The notes beneath the pieces were generated by a model. That model saw only the letters and a list, made by a program, of their open reading frames with translations, made no database searches and was not told the DNA's origin. Source: Oliverpabstia intestinalis (GTDB lineage Bacteria; Bacillota; Clostridia; Lachnospirales; Lachnospiraceae). From it: DNA of 64,000 nucleotides. Below, piece after piece: positions 8,371-17,329 of this stretch; within the stretch, counting starts at the first letter, position 1; each line of letters begins with the position of its first letter. The stretch lies in assembly GCF_009696065.1 (NCBI RefSeq), contig NZ_VUMS01000008.1, forward strand, positions 58,494 through 122,493, read 5' to 3'. The position numbers and the translations under genes are program-made.

Positions 8371-9192
8371 TTATTTTACAGGCATTTTCTCATTTTGTAA
8401 AGCAGAGATTCGAACGATAGTCAGTTCTCTGGGGTTATGGATTCTTACCGGGATCGTATGTTCTCCCAGACCTGCACTGACAATAACTGCACATCCGTTT
8501 TTCTGATGCATCCCTCCGCATTCACCCGGAAAGATCCGAAAATCAGGTGCGATTGCTCCCCGCTTTTTCCCAAGCATCATAACTCCTCCGTGATAATGCC
8601 CGGAAAATGTCATCGATGCTCCCCAGGAAAGATACTCTTTTTTATAGCGTGGATTATGTGCCAGAAGAATCGTCAGCCGATCCGTATCCGGAGTTCCAAA
8701 GTGCTTCTTCAGCTCTTTTACCATACCATCCTTTCGAAATCCCTTATCATAAAACTGCTCCTCCGGTTCAAGGCCATAGACAGTGATCGGTATTCCCTTT
8801 TTTTTCAGCTGCACTTTTTGATTACGCAACCGTATCAGCGACAGCTCTTTCAACGCTGTCTCATAGTTTTTCCCGATCTCCCCGTAAATCTCCGGATGTT
8901 CTGAAATACGTTGTTCATGATTCCCACTGGCATAAAATACCGGATAATTATCAGACAATCTTTTCAGAAATGCAAACGCTTTCGACGTGTCACATCCTTT
9001 TTTACCCACTATCACATCACCACCAACCAACACCAGATCCGGCTCCTGTTCCTTGAGAAGATGAAAAATCCTCTCCCCATCCTCACCCATAACCTGATCA
9101 TGAAGGTCCGTCAGAAAAGCAATCGTCAGTTCCTGTTTTCCTTTGATACAGGATGATGGGAGCTGATACTCCCGCACTATCGTTTTCTTCAT
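8371..9192 (-). CDS. Metallophosphoesterase (calcineurin-like)
   Basis: 273 residues with the full set of calcineurin-type metal ligand motifs in order: TDLHD (residues 29-33), GGDVIVG (D near 58), GNHEQR (near 90), LAHNP (H near 178) and SGHYHGG (near 197). No signal peptide or TM helix is evident, unlike the YkuE/YaeI membrane forms it otherwise resembles. The enzyme should be a two-metal phosphoesterase; the substrate (lipid headgroup, nucleotide or other) cannot be predicted. It lies upstream of scpA with a 39-base gap, so they may share a transcript. Confidence 0.88.
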   Translation of the reverse strand: MKKTIVREYQLPSSCIKGKQELTIAFLTDLHDQVMGEDGERIFHLLKEQEPDLVLVGGDVIVGKKGCDTSKAFAFLKRLSDNYPVFYASGNHEQRISEHPEIYGEIGKNYETALKELSLIRLRNQKVQLKKKGIPITVYGLEPEEQFYDKGFRKDGMVKELKKHFGTPDTDRLTILLAHNPRYKKEYLSWGASMTFSGHYHGGVMMLGKKRGAIAPDFRIFPGECGGMHQKNGCAVIVSAGLGEHTIPVRIHNPRELTIVRISALQNEKMPVK

Positions 9193-9288
9193 TTTTTATT
9201 CCTCATCGGGTAATTATTGTTCCGTTTCTCACCTGGTACATTGTCTTCAAATAACTGTACCAGAGATTTGTTGTCCGTACTAAAAAAT

Positions 9289-9320
9289 CCCCGGTCTAAA
9301 ACTTTCGTTTTACACCGGGG
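9289..9320 (-). terminator. Terminator downstream of rny
   Basis: Hairpin with arms CCCCGGT.TAAAAC and GTTTTA.ACCGGGG followed on the minus strand by ATTTTTTAG. It lies 39 bases after the rny stop. Confidence 0.85.
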
Positions 9321-9358
9321 TGTTGTTGACTTTTCTCGTCGGCCGAATGCCACAAAAA

Positions 9359-10924
9359 TTATTTTGCGTAATCTACAACACGACTTTCACGGATTACACT
9401 GACTTTGATCTGTCCAGGATATTCTAGTTCAGCTTCAATCTGCTTGGAAATATCTCTTGCCAGCAATACCATGTCAGAATCGTTGACATGATCTGGCAAT
9501 ACCATAATTCGAACCTCGCGGCCTGCCTGAATCGCATAGGATTTGTCTACTCCCTTGAAGGAGTTTGTAATATCTTCTAACTGTTTCAATCTGTTGGTAT
9601 ATGTTTCCAATGTCTCTCTTCTCGCACCCGGGCGGGCAGCTGAGATTGCATCTGCAGCCTGTACAATTCCGGCAATCAATGATTCCGGCTCTACATCACC
9701 GTGGTGAGCTTCTACTGCATTGATGACAATTGGGGATTCTTTATACTTTCTACATAAGTCAACACCGATCTGAATATGGGATCCTTCCACTTCATGATCG
9801 ATGGATTTTCCTATATCATGTAATAAGCCGGCACGTTTTGCCAGACGGATGTCCGTACCGACTTCTGCCGCCAGAAGGCCTGACAGCTGTGCAACTTCGA
9901 TAGAATGCTTTAATGCGTTCTGTCCATAACTGGAACGGAATTTCATACGTCCAAGAAGACGAATCAGTTCCGGATGGATACCGTGAACACCTACTTCCAG
10001 AGCAGCGTTCTCCCCCTCTTCCCGAATCATGGTTTCTACTTCTTTCTGTGCTTTCTCCACCATTTCTTCAATACGAGCCGGATGAATACGACCATCCACA
10101 ATCAGTTTTTCAAGAGCAATTCTTGCCACTTCACGGCGGATTGGATCAAATCCTGATAAAACAACAGCCTCTGGTGTATCGTCAATGATCAGATCTACAC
10201 CGGTCAGTGTTTCCAGTGTACGGATATTTCTTCCTTCACGACCGATGATTCTTCCTTTCATCTCATCGCTTGGAAGCTGTACAACGGAGATGGTAGATTC
10301 TGCCACATGGTCAACCGCACATTTCTGAATGGCTGTTACCACATATTCTTTTGCTTTCTTTGCAGCATCTTCTTTTGCTTTGCTTTCCAGTTCTTTGTAA
10401 AGTTTTGCAGTATCAATTTTCACTTCATCTTCAACAGATTTTAAAAGATAATCCTTTGCCTGTTCGGAGGTCAGTCCTGAGATTCTCTCAAGTTCCTGTA
10501 CTCCCTGGTCATGTAATTCGTCAACCTTTTTCTCTTTCTTCTTTAACTCTGTCTCTTTTGCTGAATACTCTGCTTCCCGTCTTTCCATCGCATCCGCCTT
10601 ACGATCCACAGATTCTTCTTTTGCCAGCACACGCTTTTCATACTTTTGCAGCTCGCTGCGTCTCTCTCTGGTCTCTTTTTCCAGTTCATTCTTGGTTTTC
10701 AGAGATTCTTCTTTGGCTTCCAGAAGAGCTTCGCGTTTCTTAGTTTCCGCCGTTTTCAGGGCTTCATCTATGATGTTTCTTGCTTTTTCTTCCGCAGTGC
10801 CAATCTTTTCTGCATCCTGCTTTACTTTCTTGGCAACGGCAAGCTTACAAGCCACAGGAACCGCTATTACCAGCGCAATGACTACAGCAATAATTGGAAT
10901 TAATATATTGATTCCGTTTGCCAT
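9359..10924 (-). CDS. rny: Ribonuclease Y
   Basis: 521 residues, the usual length of RNase Y. Order: N-terminal TM anchor ([17 protein letters not shown]), a long charged coiled coil to about residue 205, a KH domain ([19 protein letters not shown], residues 225-290) and an HD domain with HSIEVAQL...GLLHDIGK (near residues 335-370), the metal-binding catalytic part. It is a membrane-anchored endoribonuclease that starts mRNA decay in Firmicutes. The start follows a strong AAGGAGGTG. Its partner exonuclease PNPase is encoded at 43.2-45.3 kb in this window. Single gene with its own terminator. Confidence 0.97.
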   Translation of the reverse strand: MANGINILIPIIAVVIALVIAVPVACKLAVAKKVKQDAEKIGTAEEKARNIIDEALKTAETKKREALLEAKEESLKTKNELEKETRERRSELQKYEKRVLAKEESVDRKADAMERREAEYSAKETELKKKEKKVDELHDQGVQELERISGLTSEQAKDYLLKSVEDEVKIDTAKLYKELESKAKEDAAKKAKEYVVTAIQKCAVDHVAESTISVVQLPSDEMKGRIIGREGRNIRTLETLTGVDLIIDDTPEAVVLSGFDPIRREVARIALEKLIVDGRIHPARIEEMVEKAQKEVETMIREEGENAALEVGVHGIHPELIRLLGRMKFRSSYGQNALKHSIEVAQLSGLLAAEVGTDIRLAKRAGLLHDIGKSIDHEVEGSHIQIGVDLCRKYKESPIVINAVEAHHGDVEPESLIAGIVQAADAISAARPGARRETLETYTNRLKQLEDITNSFKGVDKSYAIQAGREVRIMVLPDHVNDSDMVLLARDISKQIEAELEYPGQIKVSVIRESRVVDYAK

Positions 10925-11102
10925 AGGAGCACCTCCTTATTTAGTTTTCATTGTACGTTTACAACAGTATAATTCTATAATGATTTCACAAATTTGTCAA
11001 CGGATTACCTGTTTTTTGTAGATATAGTTACCGTTCATATTACTGCTCACTGATAATATCCCACAAGGTGCTTTTTGTGAGCGAAGGGCACAGTTACACC
11101 TC

Positions 11103-11729
11103 TTATTCCCTCTGTGAAAAATATTCCCGGAACACCGACTGAATCTCTGAAGAAGAAAAGCCTTTTCTCAATAAATAACCATAATGTCGTCTTTTTTCTT
11201 TTTCATCTGCCTCTTTCGGATGTTTACATCGTTTTTCCAGAAGCTGACGAATCATGTCAGTTTCGTCCACACATCCTTCTTCGTCGTCCAGTGCTTCCTG
11301 TCTTCGTTGAATCATCTCCCGCGGAATCCCCTTTCGTTCCAGTTCAAACTGCATCTGGCGTCTGCTTTTCCTGCCCTGATAGGCAGACAGATATCTCGCT
11401 ACGTACCGTTCATCATCCAGATAATGGTACGAACGCACATAATCCATGGCAATTTTTACTGCCTGTGGTGTATATTCACCCTTCATTAGTTTCTTTTCCA
11501 GTTCTGCTTCCGTGTAATCCATCCGTGTCAACAGATGCATCGCCCTTAATTTTGCCCTTTTCACCAGAATTTCCCTGAAGATTTCCTGGAAAATTTCTGC
11601 TGATAGTTCACCATTTTCTTTCAATCGATAACGGGAAAGCTCGCCCTTATATAACATAAAGGCGAGCTGTTCATCTGTCACAACACGATACTTTGTTTTT
11701 GTTACAGGGACAATCTCTACGATTCTCAT
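11103..11729 (-). CDS. recX: Regulatory protein RecX
   Basis: 208 residues with the RecX helical repeat pattern: [32 protein letters not shown] and KGIPREMIQ motifs, ending in a C-terminal repeat with [15 protein letters not shown]. RecX binds the RecA filament and limits its activity. The start ATG overlaps the recA stop (ATGA), so the pair is translationally coupled and both fall under the LexA box upstream of recA. The N-terminus carries the beta-stranded region seen in Gram-positive RecX proteins. Confidence 0.94.
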   Translation of the reverse strand: MRIVEIVPVTKTKYRVVTDEQLAFMLYKGELSRYRLKENGELSAEIFQEIFREILVKRAKLRAMHLLTRMDYTEAELEKKLMKGEYTPQAVKIAMDYVRSYHYLDDERYVARYLSAYQGRKSRRQMQFELERKGIPREMIQRRQEALDDEEGCVDETDMIRQLLEKRCKHPKEADEKEKRRHYGYLLRKGFSSSEIQSVFREYFSQRE

Positions 11730-12799
11730 ACTTCATCATCTGATGCATCTGTCAGAACATCCTTTGCTTTATCCACATCTTTTTCTGCATCCTGTGGACC
11801 ATCTTCTCCAAGTCCGTAATGGGCTCTTACCTGACGTTCGATTTCTTCCGCAATCTCCGGATTCTCTCTCAGGAATATCTTTGCATTCTCTCTTCCCTGA
11901 CCGATCTTGCCATCATTGTAGGCAAACCATGCACCACTTTTCTGGATAATTCCCAGATTTACAGCCAGATCCAGAATATCACTTTCTTTGGAAATTCCTT
12001 TTCCGAACATGATATCAAATTCTGCCTCTTTAAACGGAGGCGCCACTTTGTTCTTTACGACTTTCACACGGGTACGGTTACCGATCACCTCTCCACCCTG
12101 TTTGATAGTTTCTGTTCTTCTCACATCCATACGTACAGATGCGTAGAACTTCAGCGCACGTCCACCGGTAGTTGTCTCCGGATTACCAAACATCACACCG
12201 ATTTTTTCACGCAACTGATTGATAAAGATTACAATACAGTTAGACTTGCTTACCACACCAGTCAGTTTTCTCAGTGCCTGAGACATCAGTCGTGCCTGCA
12301 GACCCATATGAGAATCTCCCATATCGCCCTCGATCTCAGCCTTTGGCACCAGAGCTGCTACAGAGTCCACAATGATAATATCCATCGCACCGGAACGCAC
12401 CATTGTCTCAGTGATCTCCAGAGCCTGCTCACCGTTATCCGGCTGTGAGATATACAGTTCATCAATATCTACTCCGATATTTTTTGCATAAGCCGGATCC
12501 AGTGCATGCTCTGCATCCACAAATCCGGCAATCCCGCCACGTTTCTGTACCTCTGCTACCATATGTAACGCTACTGTTGTCTTACCACTGGACTCCGGTC
12601 CGTAGATCTCGATGATTCGTCCCCGCGGAACGCCACCAAGTCCAAGTGCAATGTCCAGACTCAGAGATCCGGTAGGTACAGTCTGCACATTCATGTTCTT
12701 ACCGGAATCTCCCAGTTTCATTACAGATCCTTTTCCAAACTGTTTTTCAATCTGTCCCAAAGCCGCATCAAGGGCTTTTAATTTATCTTCTTTTGCCAT
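11726..12799 (-). CDS. recA: Recombinase RecA
   Basis: 357 residues. Walker [10 protein letters not shown] lies at 67-75, Walker B-like [12 protein letters not shown] near 142-153, the L1/L2 DNA loops are intact ([41 protein letters not shown]), and the acidic C-terminal tail is typical. RecA forms the strand-exchange filament and triggers LexA self-cleavage. Start ATG follows AAGGAGATATT. Promoter and SOS operator are visible upstream and recX follows with an overlap. Nothing unusual in sequence. Confidence 0.98.
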   Translation of the reverse strand: MAKEDKLKALDAALGQIEKQFGKGSVMKLGDSGKNMNVQTVPTGSLSLDIALGLGGVPRGRIIEIYGPESSGKTTVALHMVAEVQKRGGIAGFVDAEHALDPAYAKNIGVDIDELYISQPDNGEQALEITETMVRSGAMDIIIVDSVAALVPKAEIEGDMGDSHMGLQARLMSQALRKLTGVVSKSNCIVIFINQLREKIGVMFGNPETTTGGRALKFYASVRMDVRRTETIKQGGEVIGNRTRVKVVKNKVAPPFKEAEFDIMFGKGISKESDILDLAVNLGIIQKSGAWFAYNDGKIGQGRENAKIFLRENPEIAEEIERQVRAHYGLGEDGPQDAEKDVDKAKDVLTDASDDEV

Positions 12800-12820
12800 A
12801 ATATCTCCTTTTTTCGTATG

Positions 12821-12834
12821 CGAACTTATGTTCG
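12821..12834 (-). promoter_or_regulatory. LexA (SOS) box of recA-recX
   Basis: CGAACTTATGTTCG is a perfect palindrome (CGAAC-N4-GTTCG) and matches the Gram-positive DinR/LexA consensus. It lies 13 bases downstream of the -10 element, so LexA binding would block transcription start or early elongation. Confidence 0.93.
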
Positions 12835-12847
12835 TTTCACTGTTTAC

Positions 12848-12876
12848 ATACTATTACAAATTAGTTTTGTTGTCAA
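12848..12876 (-). promoter_or_regulatory. recA sigma-A promoter
   Basis: On the minus strand: -35 TTGACA, 17-base spacer, -10 TAGTAT. The LexA box follows directly downstream. Confidence 0.85.
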
Positions 12877-12879
12877 CTG

Positions 12880-13146
12880 CTATTTTTGTTTTTAAAAATT
12901 TTCTGAGAATTTCGGCGATCTGCCGGATGAATAAAAAAGATCGGGAATGTGTCCTGCCACGTCCTTGCGGATCGTTTTACCTTTGCATGGTAACAAGTTT
13001 CCTCTAAAGTAAGAAAGCAGGTAACTATTCAGCAGGTAGTATCCCGCGAGGCGTTTTGGCTTGTTTTTTGCCAAACTCCCATCACTGAAGTTGATTTTAA
13101 ATGCGTTTTGGCTCGTAACTGTGAAGGTACTGAACAGTTACGAAAA
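12880..13146. other. Gene-free stretch with diverged dispersed repeats
   Basis: Between the recA promoter and the glgA terminator I find no credible gene. It holds a palindrome copy at 13114-13142 and, at about 12965-13035, a stretch whose minus-strand reading (F-R-G-N-L-L-P-C-K-G-K-T) resembles the repeats near 43.1 kb and 17.1 kb. Short open frames here are probably repeat artefacts. Confidence 0.5.
13114..13142. repeat. Dispersed palindrome, copy 2
   Basis: Arms CGTAACTGT and ACAGTTACG around the centre GAAGGTACTGA. The 27 bases from ACTGT to the end recur almost exactly at 34538-34563. Confidence 0.75.
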
Positions 13147-13187
13147 CAGGATATTTCACCGGCGGAGCTTCCGCCGGTGTTTCCTGT
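13147..13187 (-). terminator. Terminator downstream of glgA
   Basis: GC-rich hairpin, minus strand arms ACACCGGCGGA and TCCGCCGGTG with outer CAGGA/ATCCTG pairing, followed by GTTTTCG. The T run is short, so efficiency is uncertain. Confidence 0.7.
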
Positions 13188-13264
13188 ATCGTATTTTTCT
13201 TTTGTTCCGGGATATCGGATGTTTTCACATTTTCTCTGCCTGTGTCAGAGTATCCCGATAAATT

Positions 13265-14710
13265 CTAATAACCTGCCAGCCAGGTGTACATCTCTTCATA
13301 CTGCTTTGCAGAATTGTTCCAGGAATAATCCTGTGCCATGCCACGATCGACGATCTTGTTCCATTCGCGTTTGCGGTCATAGTATACCCGTTCAGCGTAG
13401 CGGATCGTATTTAACATCTCATGGGCATTATAGTTTTTAAAACTGAATCCGGTTCCGGTTCCTTCAAACTCATTGTACGGCTGTACAGTATCTTTCAGAC
13501 CACCGGTCTCTCTTACGATCGGCACGGTGCCATAACGAAGGCTCATCAGCTGGCTCAGACCACATGGTTCAAACAGAGACGGCATCAGGAATGCATCTGC
13601 CGCCGCATAGATCTTATGTGACATTGCTTCTGAATAATAGATATTTGCTGAAACTTTTTTGTCATACTTCCAAGCAAAATGTCGGAACATATTTTCATAT
13701 TTTTCTTCTCCGGTTCCGAGAACCACCAGCTGGATGGCATCCTGGCACAGTTCGTCCATCATATAGGCAATCAGATCAAAACCTTTCTGATCTGTCAGGC
13801 GCGATACCACACCAAGCATCATAGCCTTCGGATTCACTTCCAGTCCCAGTTCTTCCTGAAGAGCTGTCTTATTTTTCACTTTTTCTTTTCGGAATGTCTT
13901 TGCATTATAATTCATTGCGATCATGGCATCCGTTTCCGGATTATATTCGGCATAATCGATTCCGTTTACGATACCACGCAGGCTGTTGCTTCTCGCCTGC
14001 ATCAGCCCATCCAGACCTTCTCCATAGAATGGTGTTTTGATCTCTTCCGCATAAGTGTTACTTACAGTCGTGATGGCATCTGCATATACCAGGCCGCCTT
14101 TCAGATAATTGGCATCTTTATTCGCCTCCAGTTTGTCCGGTGTGAAGAAGTAATCAGACAGACCGGTTATACTTTTTACAGTCTTAATATCCCATACTCC
14201 CTGGAATTTCAGGTTGTGGATAGTCATAACTGATTTGATACCACGGTAGAAATCACTTCCCTGGAAACGTTCTTTCAGATATACCGGGATCAGTCCGGTC
14301 TGCCAGTCGTGACAGTGGATGATGTCCGGTCTGAAATTGATCACCGGAAGAATCGACAATGCTGCTTTGGAAAAAAATACAAATTTTTCCAGATCTCCCG
14401 GCATACCATAATATGGCTTGTCCCCGCTGAAATGTTCTTCATTATCGATAAAATAGAATTTGATCCCTTCATATTCCATCTCGAAGATTCCTACGTACTG
14501 CTGTCTCCAGTTCAGATCCATATAAAAATTAGTTATGTAATGAAGCCGATCTTTAAATTCCTGTTTCATACAGGCGTATTTTGGAATAACAACTCTTACA
14601 TCGAAATATTCTTTTGGAAAACATTTAGGTAAAGAACCTACAACATCCGCAAGCCCTCCGGTCTTGATAAACGGTACTGCTTCCGATGCAACATATAATA
14701 TCTTTTTCAT
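13265..14710 (-). CDS. glgA: Glycogen synthase (ADP-glucose type)
   Basis: 481 residues, the size of bacterial GlgA (GT5 family). The N-terminal ADP-glucose binding motif K16-T-G-G-L is present (IKTGGLADVVGSLPK), as are IIHCHDWQTGLIPVYLK and the C-terminal donor-site loop PSLFEPCGLSQLMSLRYGTVPIVRETGGLKDTV. It transfers glucose from ADP-glucose to the end of a growing alpha-1,4-glucan. No other glycogen gene is adjacent, so this copy is isolated from any glgCDBP operon. The start follows AGGAGGTTATTCGT. Confidence 0.96.
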   Translation of the reverse strand: MKKILYVASEAVPFIKTGGLADVVGSLPKCFPKEYFDVRVVIPKYACMKQEFKDRLHYITNFYMDLNWRQQYVGIFEMEYEGIKFYFIDNEEHFSGDKPYYGMPGDLEKFVFFSKAALSILPVINFRPDIIHCHDWQTGLIPVYLKERFQGSDFYRGIKSVMTIHNLKFQGVWDIKTVKSITGLSDYFFTPDKLEANKDANYLKGGLVYADAITTVSNTYAEEIKTPFYGEGLDGLMQARSNSLRGIVNGIDYAEYNPETDAMIAMNYNAKTFRKEKVKNKTALQEELGLEVNPKAMMLGVVSRLTDQKGFDLIAYMMDELCQDAIQLVVLGTGEEKYENMFRHFAWKYDKKVSANIYYSEAMSHKIYAAADAFLMPSLFEPCGLSQLMSLRYGTVPIVRETGGLKDTVQPYNEFEGTGTGFSFKNYNAHEMLNTIRYAERVYYDRKREWNKIVDRGMAQDYSWNNSAKQYEEMYTWLAGY

Positions 14711-14824
14711 ACGAATAACCTCCTGTTTTTCCTAATAACAACATCTGCCTTATATTATATCGCATTTTTACCAAACAGAAAAGGGGTTATGCCTGTTTTT
14801 TTATGCATTTTTCATCTCATTCTA

Positions 14825-15631
14825 TCAATGGAGTGTACCATGTTCATATTCCAGCCGGATTTTGTCCGCAATCAAAGCTATAAACTCAGAATTCGTCGGT
14901 TTTCCCTTTCCATTGCTTACTGTATAACCAAAAAGTGCATCGATCGTATCCATCTTTCCGCGGCTCCATGCCACCTCGATGGCATGACGGATCGCTCGTT
15001 CGACACGGCTCGGTGTAGTCTGATGTTTCTTGGCAATGGTGGGATACAGGATCTTGGTAATAGAATTGAGCATCTCCATATCTTCCACCGACATCATGAT
15101 CGCATCCCTCAGATACTGGTATCCTTTGATATGCGCCGGCACACCGATTTCATGAATAATATCGGTAACATCAATCTGCAGATTTTTTTCCGATATTTCT
15201 CCCGCTCTCCCCAAATTGCCCGTTCCCCGGTTCTCTCTGCGGATTCCTTTTCCAAACTTGCGGAGCTGTTTGATCCGGTTTAGCACCATGTCGTTATCAA
15301 AAGGTTTCATAATATAGTAACAGGCACCCAGCCGAAAAGCATCTTCGATGATCCGTTCCTGGCCGACTGCCGATATAATAATAAAAGCCGGTCGTTTTCT
15401 GACAGACGGATCTTCATTCAGCTTTTCCATAACTGTAATCCCATCCATCTTGGGCATGATAATATCCAGCAGTACCACATCCGGCTCTTTCTCTTTTATA
15501 ATTTTGTATATTTCCTGTCCGTCGGCTGCCTGACCGACAAGTTCCAACTCTTTATCTCCTTTTACCAGTGTACTGAGAAGATCTACCATTCGTTCATTAT
15601 CATCTGCTATGGCTACGTTTAATTTTTCCAT
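14825..15631 (-). CDS. spo0A: Sporulation master regulator Spo0A
   Basis: Predicted 268 residues from the ATG at 15631 ([15 protein letters not shown]), which follows GGAGGAG. The receiver domain has the acidic pocket A-D-D and phospho-acceptor D56 (VVLLDIIMP), with a conserved K in MKPFD near 107. The C-terminal Spo0A DNA-binding domain is unmistakable ([20 protein letters not shown] and [19 protein letters not shown]). It controls entry into sporulation. In many Clostridia spoIVB precedes spo0A; here cysK lies upstream instead and spo0A appears to be a single gene. A possible 0A box lies upstream. Confidence 0.97.
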   Translation of the reverse strand: MEKLNVAIADDNERMVDLLSTLVKGDKELELVGQAADGQEIYKIIKEKEPDVVLLDIIMPKMDGITVMEKLNEDPSVRKRPAFIIISAVGQERIIEDAFRLGACYYIMKPFDNDMVLNRIKQLRKFGKGIRRENRGTGNLGRAGEISEKNLQIDVTDIIHEIGVPAHIKGYQYLRDAIMMSVEDMEMLNSITKILYPTIAKKHQTTPSRVERAIRHAIEVAWSRGKMDTIDALFGYTVSNGKGKPTNSEFIALIADKIRLEYEHGTLH

Positions 15632-15649
15632 TCTAACTAACTCCTCCAT

Positions 15650-15900
15650 CTACTTAGTATTTTGGAAATTATGGGCCCTACCACAGATTACTGTGTTCCA
15701 AATGTTGATTCTATTATAAAAAAAAACTTTTTTTGGTTCAAGATATGACAACAGAGTTTTCCCATTTTTCGTTCGACAAAGGAACACATAAAATGACGAT
15801 TTTCTGTATTCTCACCACATATTCTTATACAAAGAGCTGTTATCGACAGTTTCACATCCTCTTTCCCGGTATTCCAGACAGTTCTGTGTAAAAATACACG
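15650..15900. other. spo0A upstream region with candidate 0A box
   Basis: About 250 bases without a gene. On the minus strand TGTCGAA at 15778-15772 matches the core 0A box (TGNCGAA), suggesting autoregulation. A run of A/T precedes the gene. I could not assign a confident sigma-A or sigma-H promoter. Confidence 0.4.
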
Positions 15901-15904
15901 AAAA

Positions 15905-15930
15905 CGGACTGCAGCTTTCGCAGCAGTCCG
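15905..15930 (-). terminator. Terminator downstream of cysK
   Basis: Hairpin CGGACTGC-TGCGAAAGC-TGCAGTCCG on the minus strand, followed by TTTTCGTGTATTTTT, 15 bases past the cysK stop. Confidence 0.85.
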
Positions 15931-15945
15931 CCCGTCTTTTATAAT

Positions 15946-16878
15946 TTATTCTGTAAACAATGGTGTGGAGTAATATCTGTCACCGGTATCCGGAAGCAGT
16001 GCAACGATTGTTTTGCCTTTGTTTTCCGGACGTTTTGCCAGTTCAATAGCTGCCTGAAGGGCTGCACCGGAGGAGATACCTACCAGGATACCCTCTTTCT
16101 TTGCCAGCAGTTTTGCTCCTGCGAACGCATCGTCGTTTTCTACGGTAACAACTTCATCGTATACCTTGGTGTTCAGTACATCCGGTACAAATCCTGCACC
16201 GATTCCCTGAATCTTATGAGCACCGCTCTTACCCTGGGAAAGCACCGGAGAAGTTGCAGGCTCCATGGCAATCACTTTCACGTCCGGGTTCTGGGACTTC
16301 AGATATTCGCCGGTTCCCGTCAGTGTTCCGCCGGTTCCCACACCGGCAACAAAGATATCCACTTTTCCGTCAGTATCCTTCCAGATTTCCGGACCGGTTG
16401 TCTCACGGTGTACCTTCGGATTGGCAGGGTTTACAAACTGCCCCGGGATAAAGCTGTTCGGAATCTCTTTGGCCAGTTCGTCTGCTTTGGCGATAGCTCC
16501 TTTCATCCCTTTTGCTCCTTCTGTCAGCACCAGTTCTGCACCATATGCTTTCAGGATGTTTCTTCTCTCCACACTCATGGTTTCCGGCATGGTCAGGATG
16601 ATACGGTATCCCTTGGATGCTGCGATGGATGCCAGACCGATTCCGGTATTACCGGATGTAGGTTCAATAATTACGGAGCCTTCTTTTAAGAGTCCTTTTT
16701 CTTCTGCATCTTCGATCATTGCTTTTGCGATACGGTCTTTGACACTTCCGGCCGGATTAAAATATTCCAGTTTAACCAGAAGAGTAGCTTCCAGACCCAG
16801 TTCTTTTTCTACGTTTACCACTTCAACCAGCGGGGTGTTTCCGATCAGTCCTAAGGTTCCCTTATAAATATTTCCCAT
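15946..16878 (-). CDS. cysK: Cysteine synthase (O-acetylserine sulfhydrylase)
   Basis: Predicted 310 residues from ATG at 16878 ([20 protein letters not shown]) after AGAGGAAA; upstream in-frame codons belong to the leader. A fold-type II PLP enzyme: PLP lysine K47 in GSVKDRIA, substrate loop [10 protein letters not shown], phosphate-binding [10 protein letters not shown] and a C-terminal [12 protein letters not shown] motif typical of CysK. It makes cysteine from O-acetylserine and sulfide. It has a near-consensus promoter and its own terminator, so it is monocistronic; no cysE is visible nearby. Confidence 0.96.
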   Translation of the reverse strand: MGNIYKGTLGLIGNTPLVEVVNVEKELGLEATLLVKLEYFNPAGSVKDRIAKAMIEDAEEKGLLKEGSVIIEPTSGNTGIGLASIAASKGYRIILTMPETMSVERRNILKAYGAELVLTEGAKGMKGAIAKADELAKEIPNSFIPGQFVNPANPKVHRETTGPEIWKDTDGKVDIFVAGVGTGGTLTGTGEYLKSQNPDVKVIAMEPATSPVLSQGKSGAHKIQGIGAGFVPDVLNTKVYDEVVTVENDDAFAGAKLLAKKEGILVGISSGAALQAAIELAKRPENKGKTIVALLPDTGDRYYSTPLFTE

Positions 16879-16963
16879 AATACATTTCCTCTCTTTTCTT
16901 TTTTTATTTCGCAACTGTTCGATCCCCTTGCAGCTACGGAACTTGTTTTGTTTTGTTGAGTGT

Positions 16964-16992
16964 ATTATAATTCCCTTATACCTACTTGTCAA
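16964..16992 (-). promoter_or_regulatory. cysK sigma-A promoter
   Basis: Minus strand TTGACA, 17-base spacer, TATAAT: a consensus promoter, about 85 bases upstream of the cysK start. The leader between them contains no obvious riboswitch. Confidence 0.9.
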
Positions 16993-17091
16993 CTATGTTT
17001 TTGTGTTTTTTTGAAAAATTTACTTTGCCGCCCTTTTACCTGTTAATGCATCTGCGGCAGTTCTTACAATATCAGTTTTATATATCGCAGC

Positions 17092-17150
17092 GCTTTTCCT
17101 CGCGTATGGCTTTTTATTTAACAGGAAAACAATCTCCTGCAAAACTATGA
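17092..17150. repeat. Dispersed CCTCGCG...ACAGGAAA element, copy 1
   Basis: Contains CCTCGCG, a T-rich middle, then ACAGGAAAACAAT and AAAAC. A similarly ordered element lies at about 43096-43150 in the same orientation. The tail can form a small CAGGA/TCCTG hairpin. Confidence 0.5.
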
Positions 17151-17177
17151 GAAACTTGCAGAGCGTGTTTTTCAAGT

Positions 17178-17239
17178 TAACGCGGCAGTCGCCAAGGTCT
17201 TGTGCAAGCACGGACTTTGGCTCGTTGCTCGCGTAAATA
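17178..17239. repeat. 62-base dispersed repeat, copy A
   Basis: Differs at only three positions from 58846-58907. Read on the minus strand it encodes Y-A-S-N-E-P-K-S-V-L-A, D-L-G-D-C-R-V-N in an open frame, but it is intergenic in both places, so the frame is probably accidental. Confidence 0.85.
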
Positions 17240-17293
17240 AAAAGGCTTCCGCAGGCCGGGTGCATTGCATTACCGATTGCGAAAGCCTTTTTA
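17240..17293 (-). terminator. Terminator downstream of cstA homologue
   Basis: Arms AAAAAGGCTTTCGCA and TGCGGAAGCCTTTTT on the minus strand with a GC-rich loop, followed by ATTTACG; 37 bases after the stop at 17330. Confidence 0.8.
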
Positions 17294-17329
17294 CTATTAT
17301 TTATTTTATTCAGGTAAATCTCTGTCCGA

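Noticed and set aside
9230..9262. CTGGTAC...GTACCAG hairpin upstream of the metallophosphoesterase gene as a riboswitch
   Set aside because: Only one short stem with an unstructured loop; no known aptamer motif.
16878..16964. S-box (SAM) or cysteine-type leader upstream of cysK
   Set aside because: The leader is about 85 bases and lacks the conserved S-box or T-box sequences.
17020..17265. 81-codon minus-strand open frame downstream of cstA
   Set aside because: Made of two repeat elements and part of the cstA terminator; no ribosome site.
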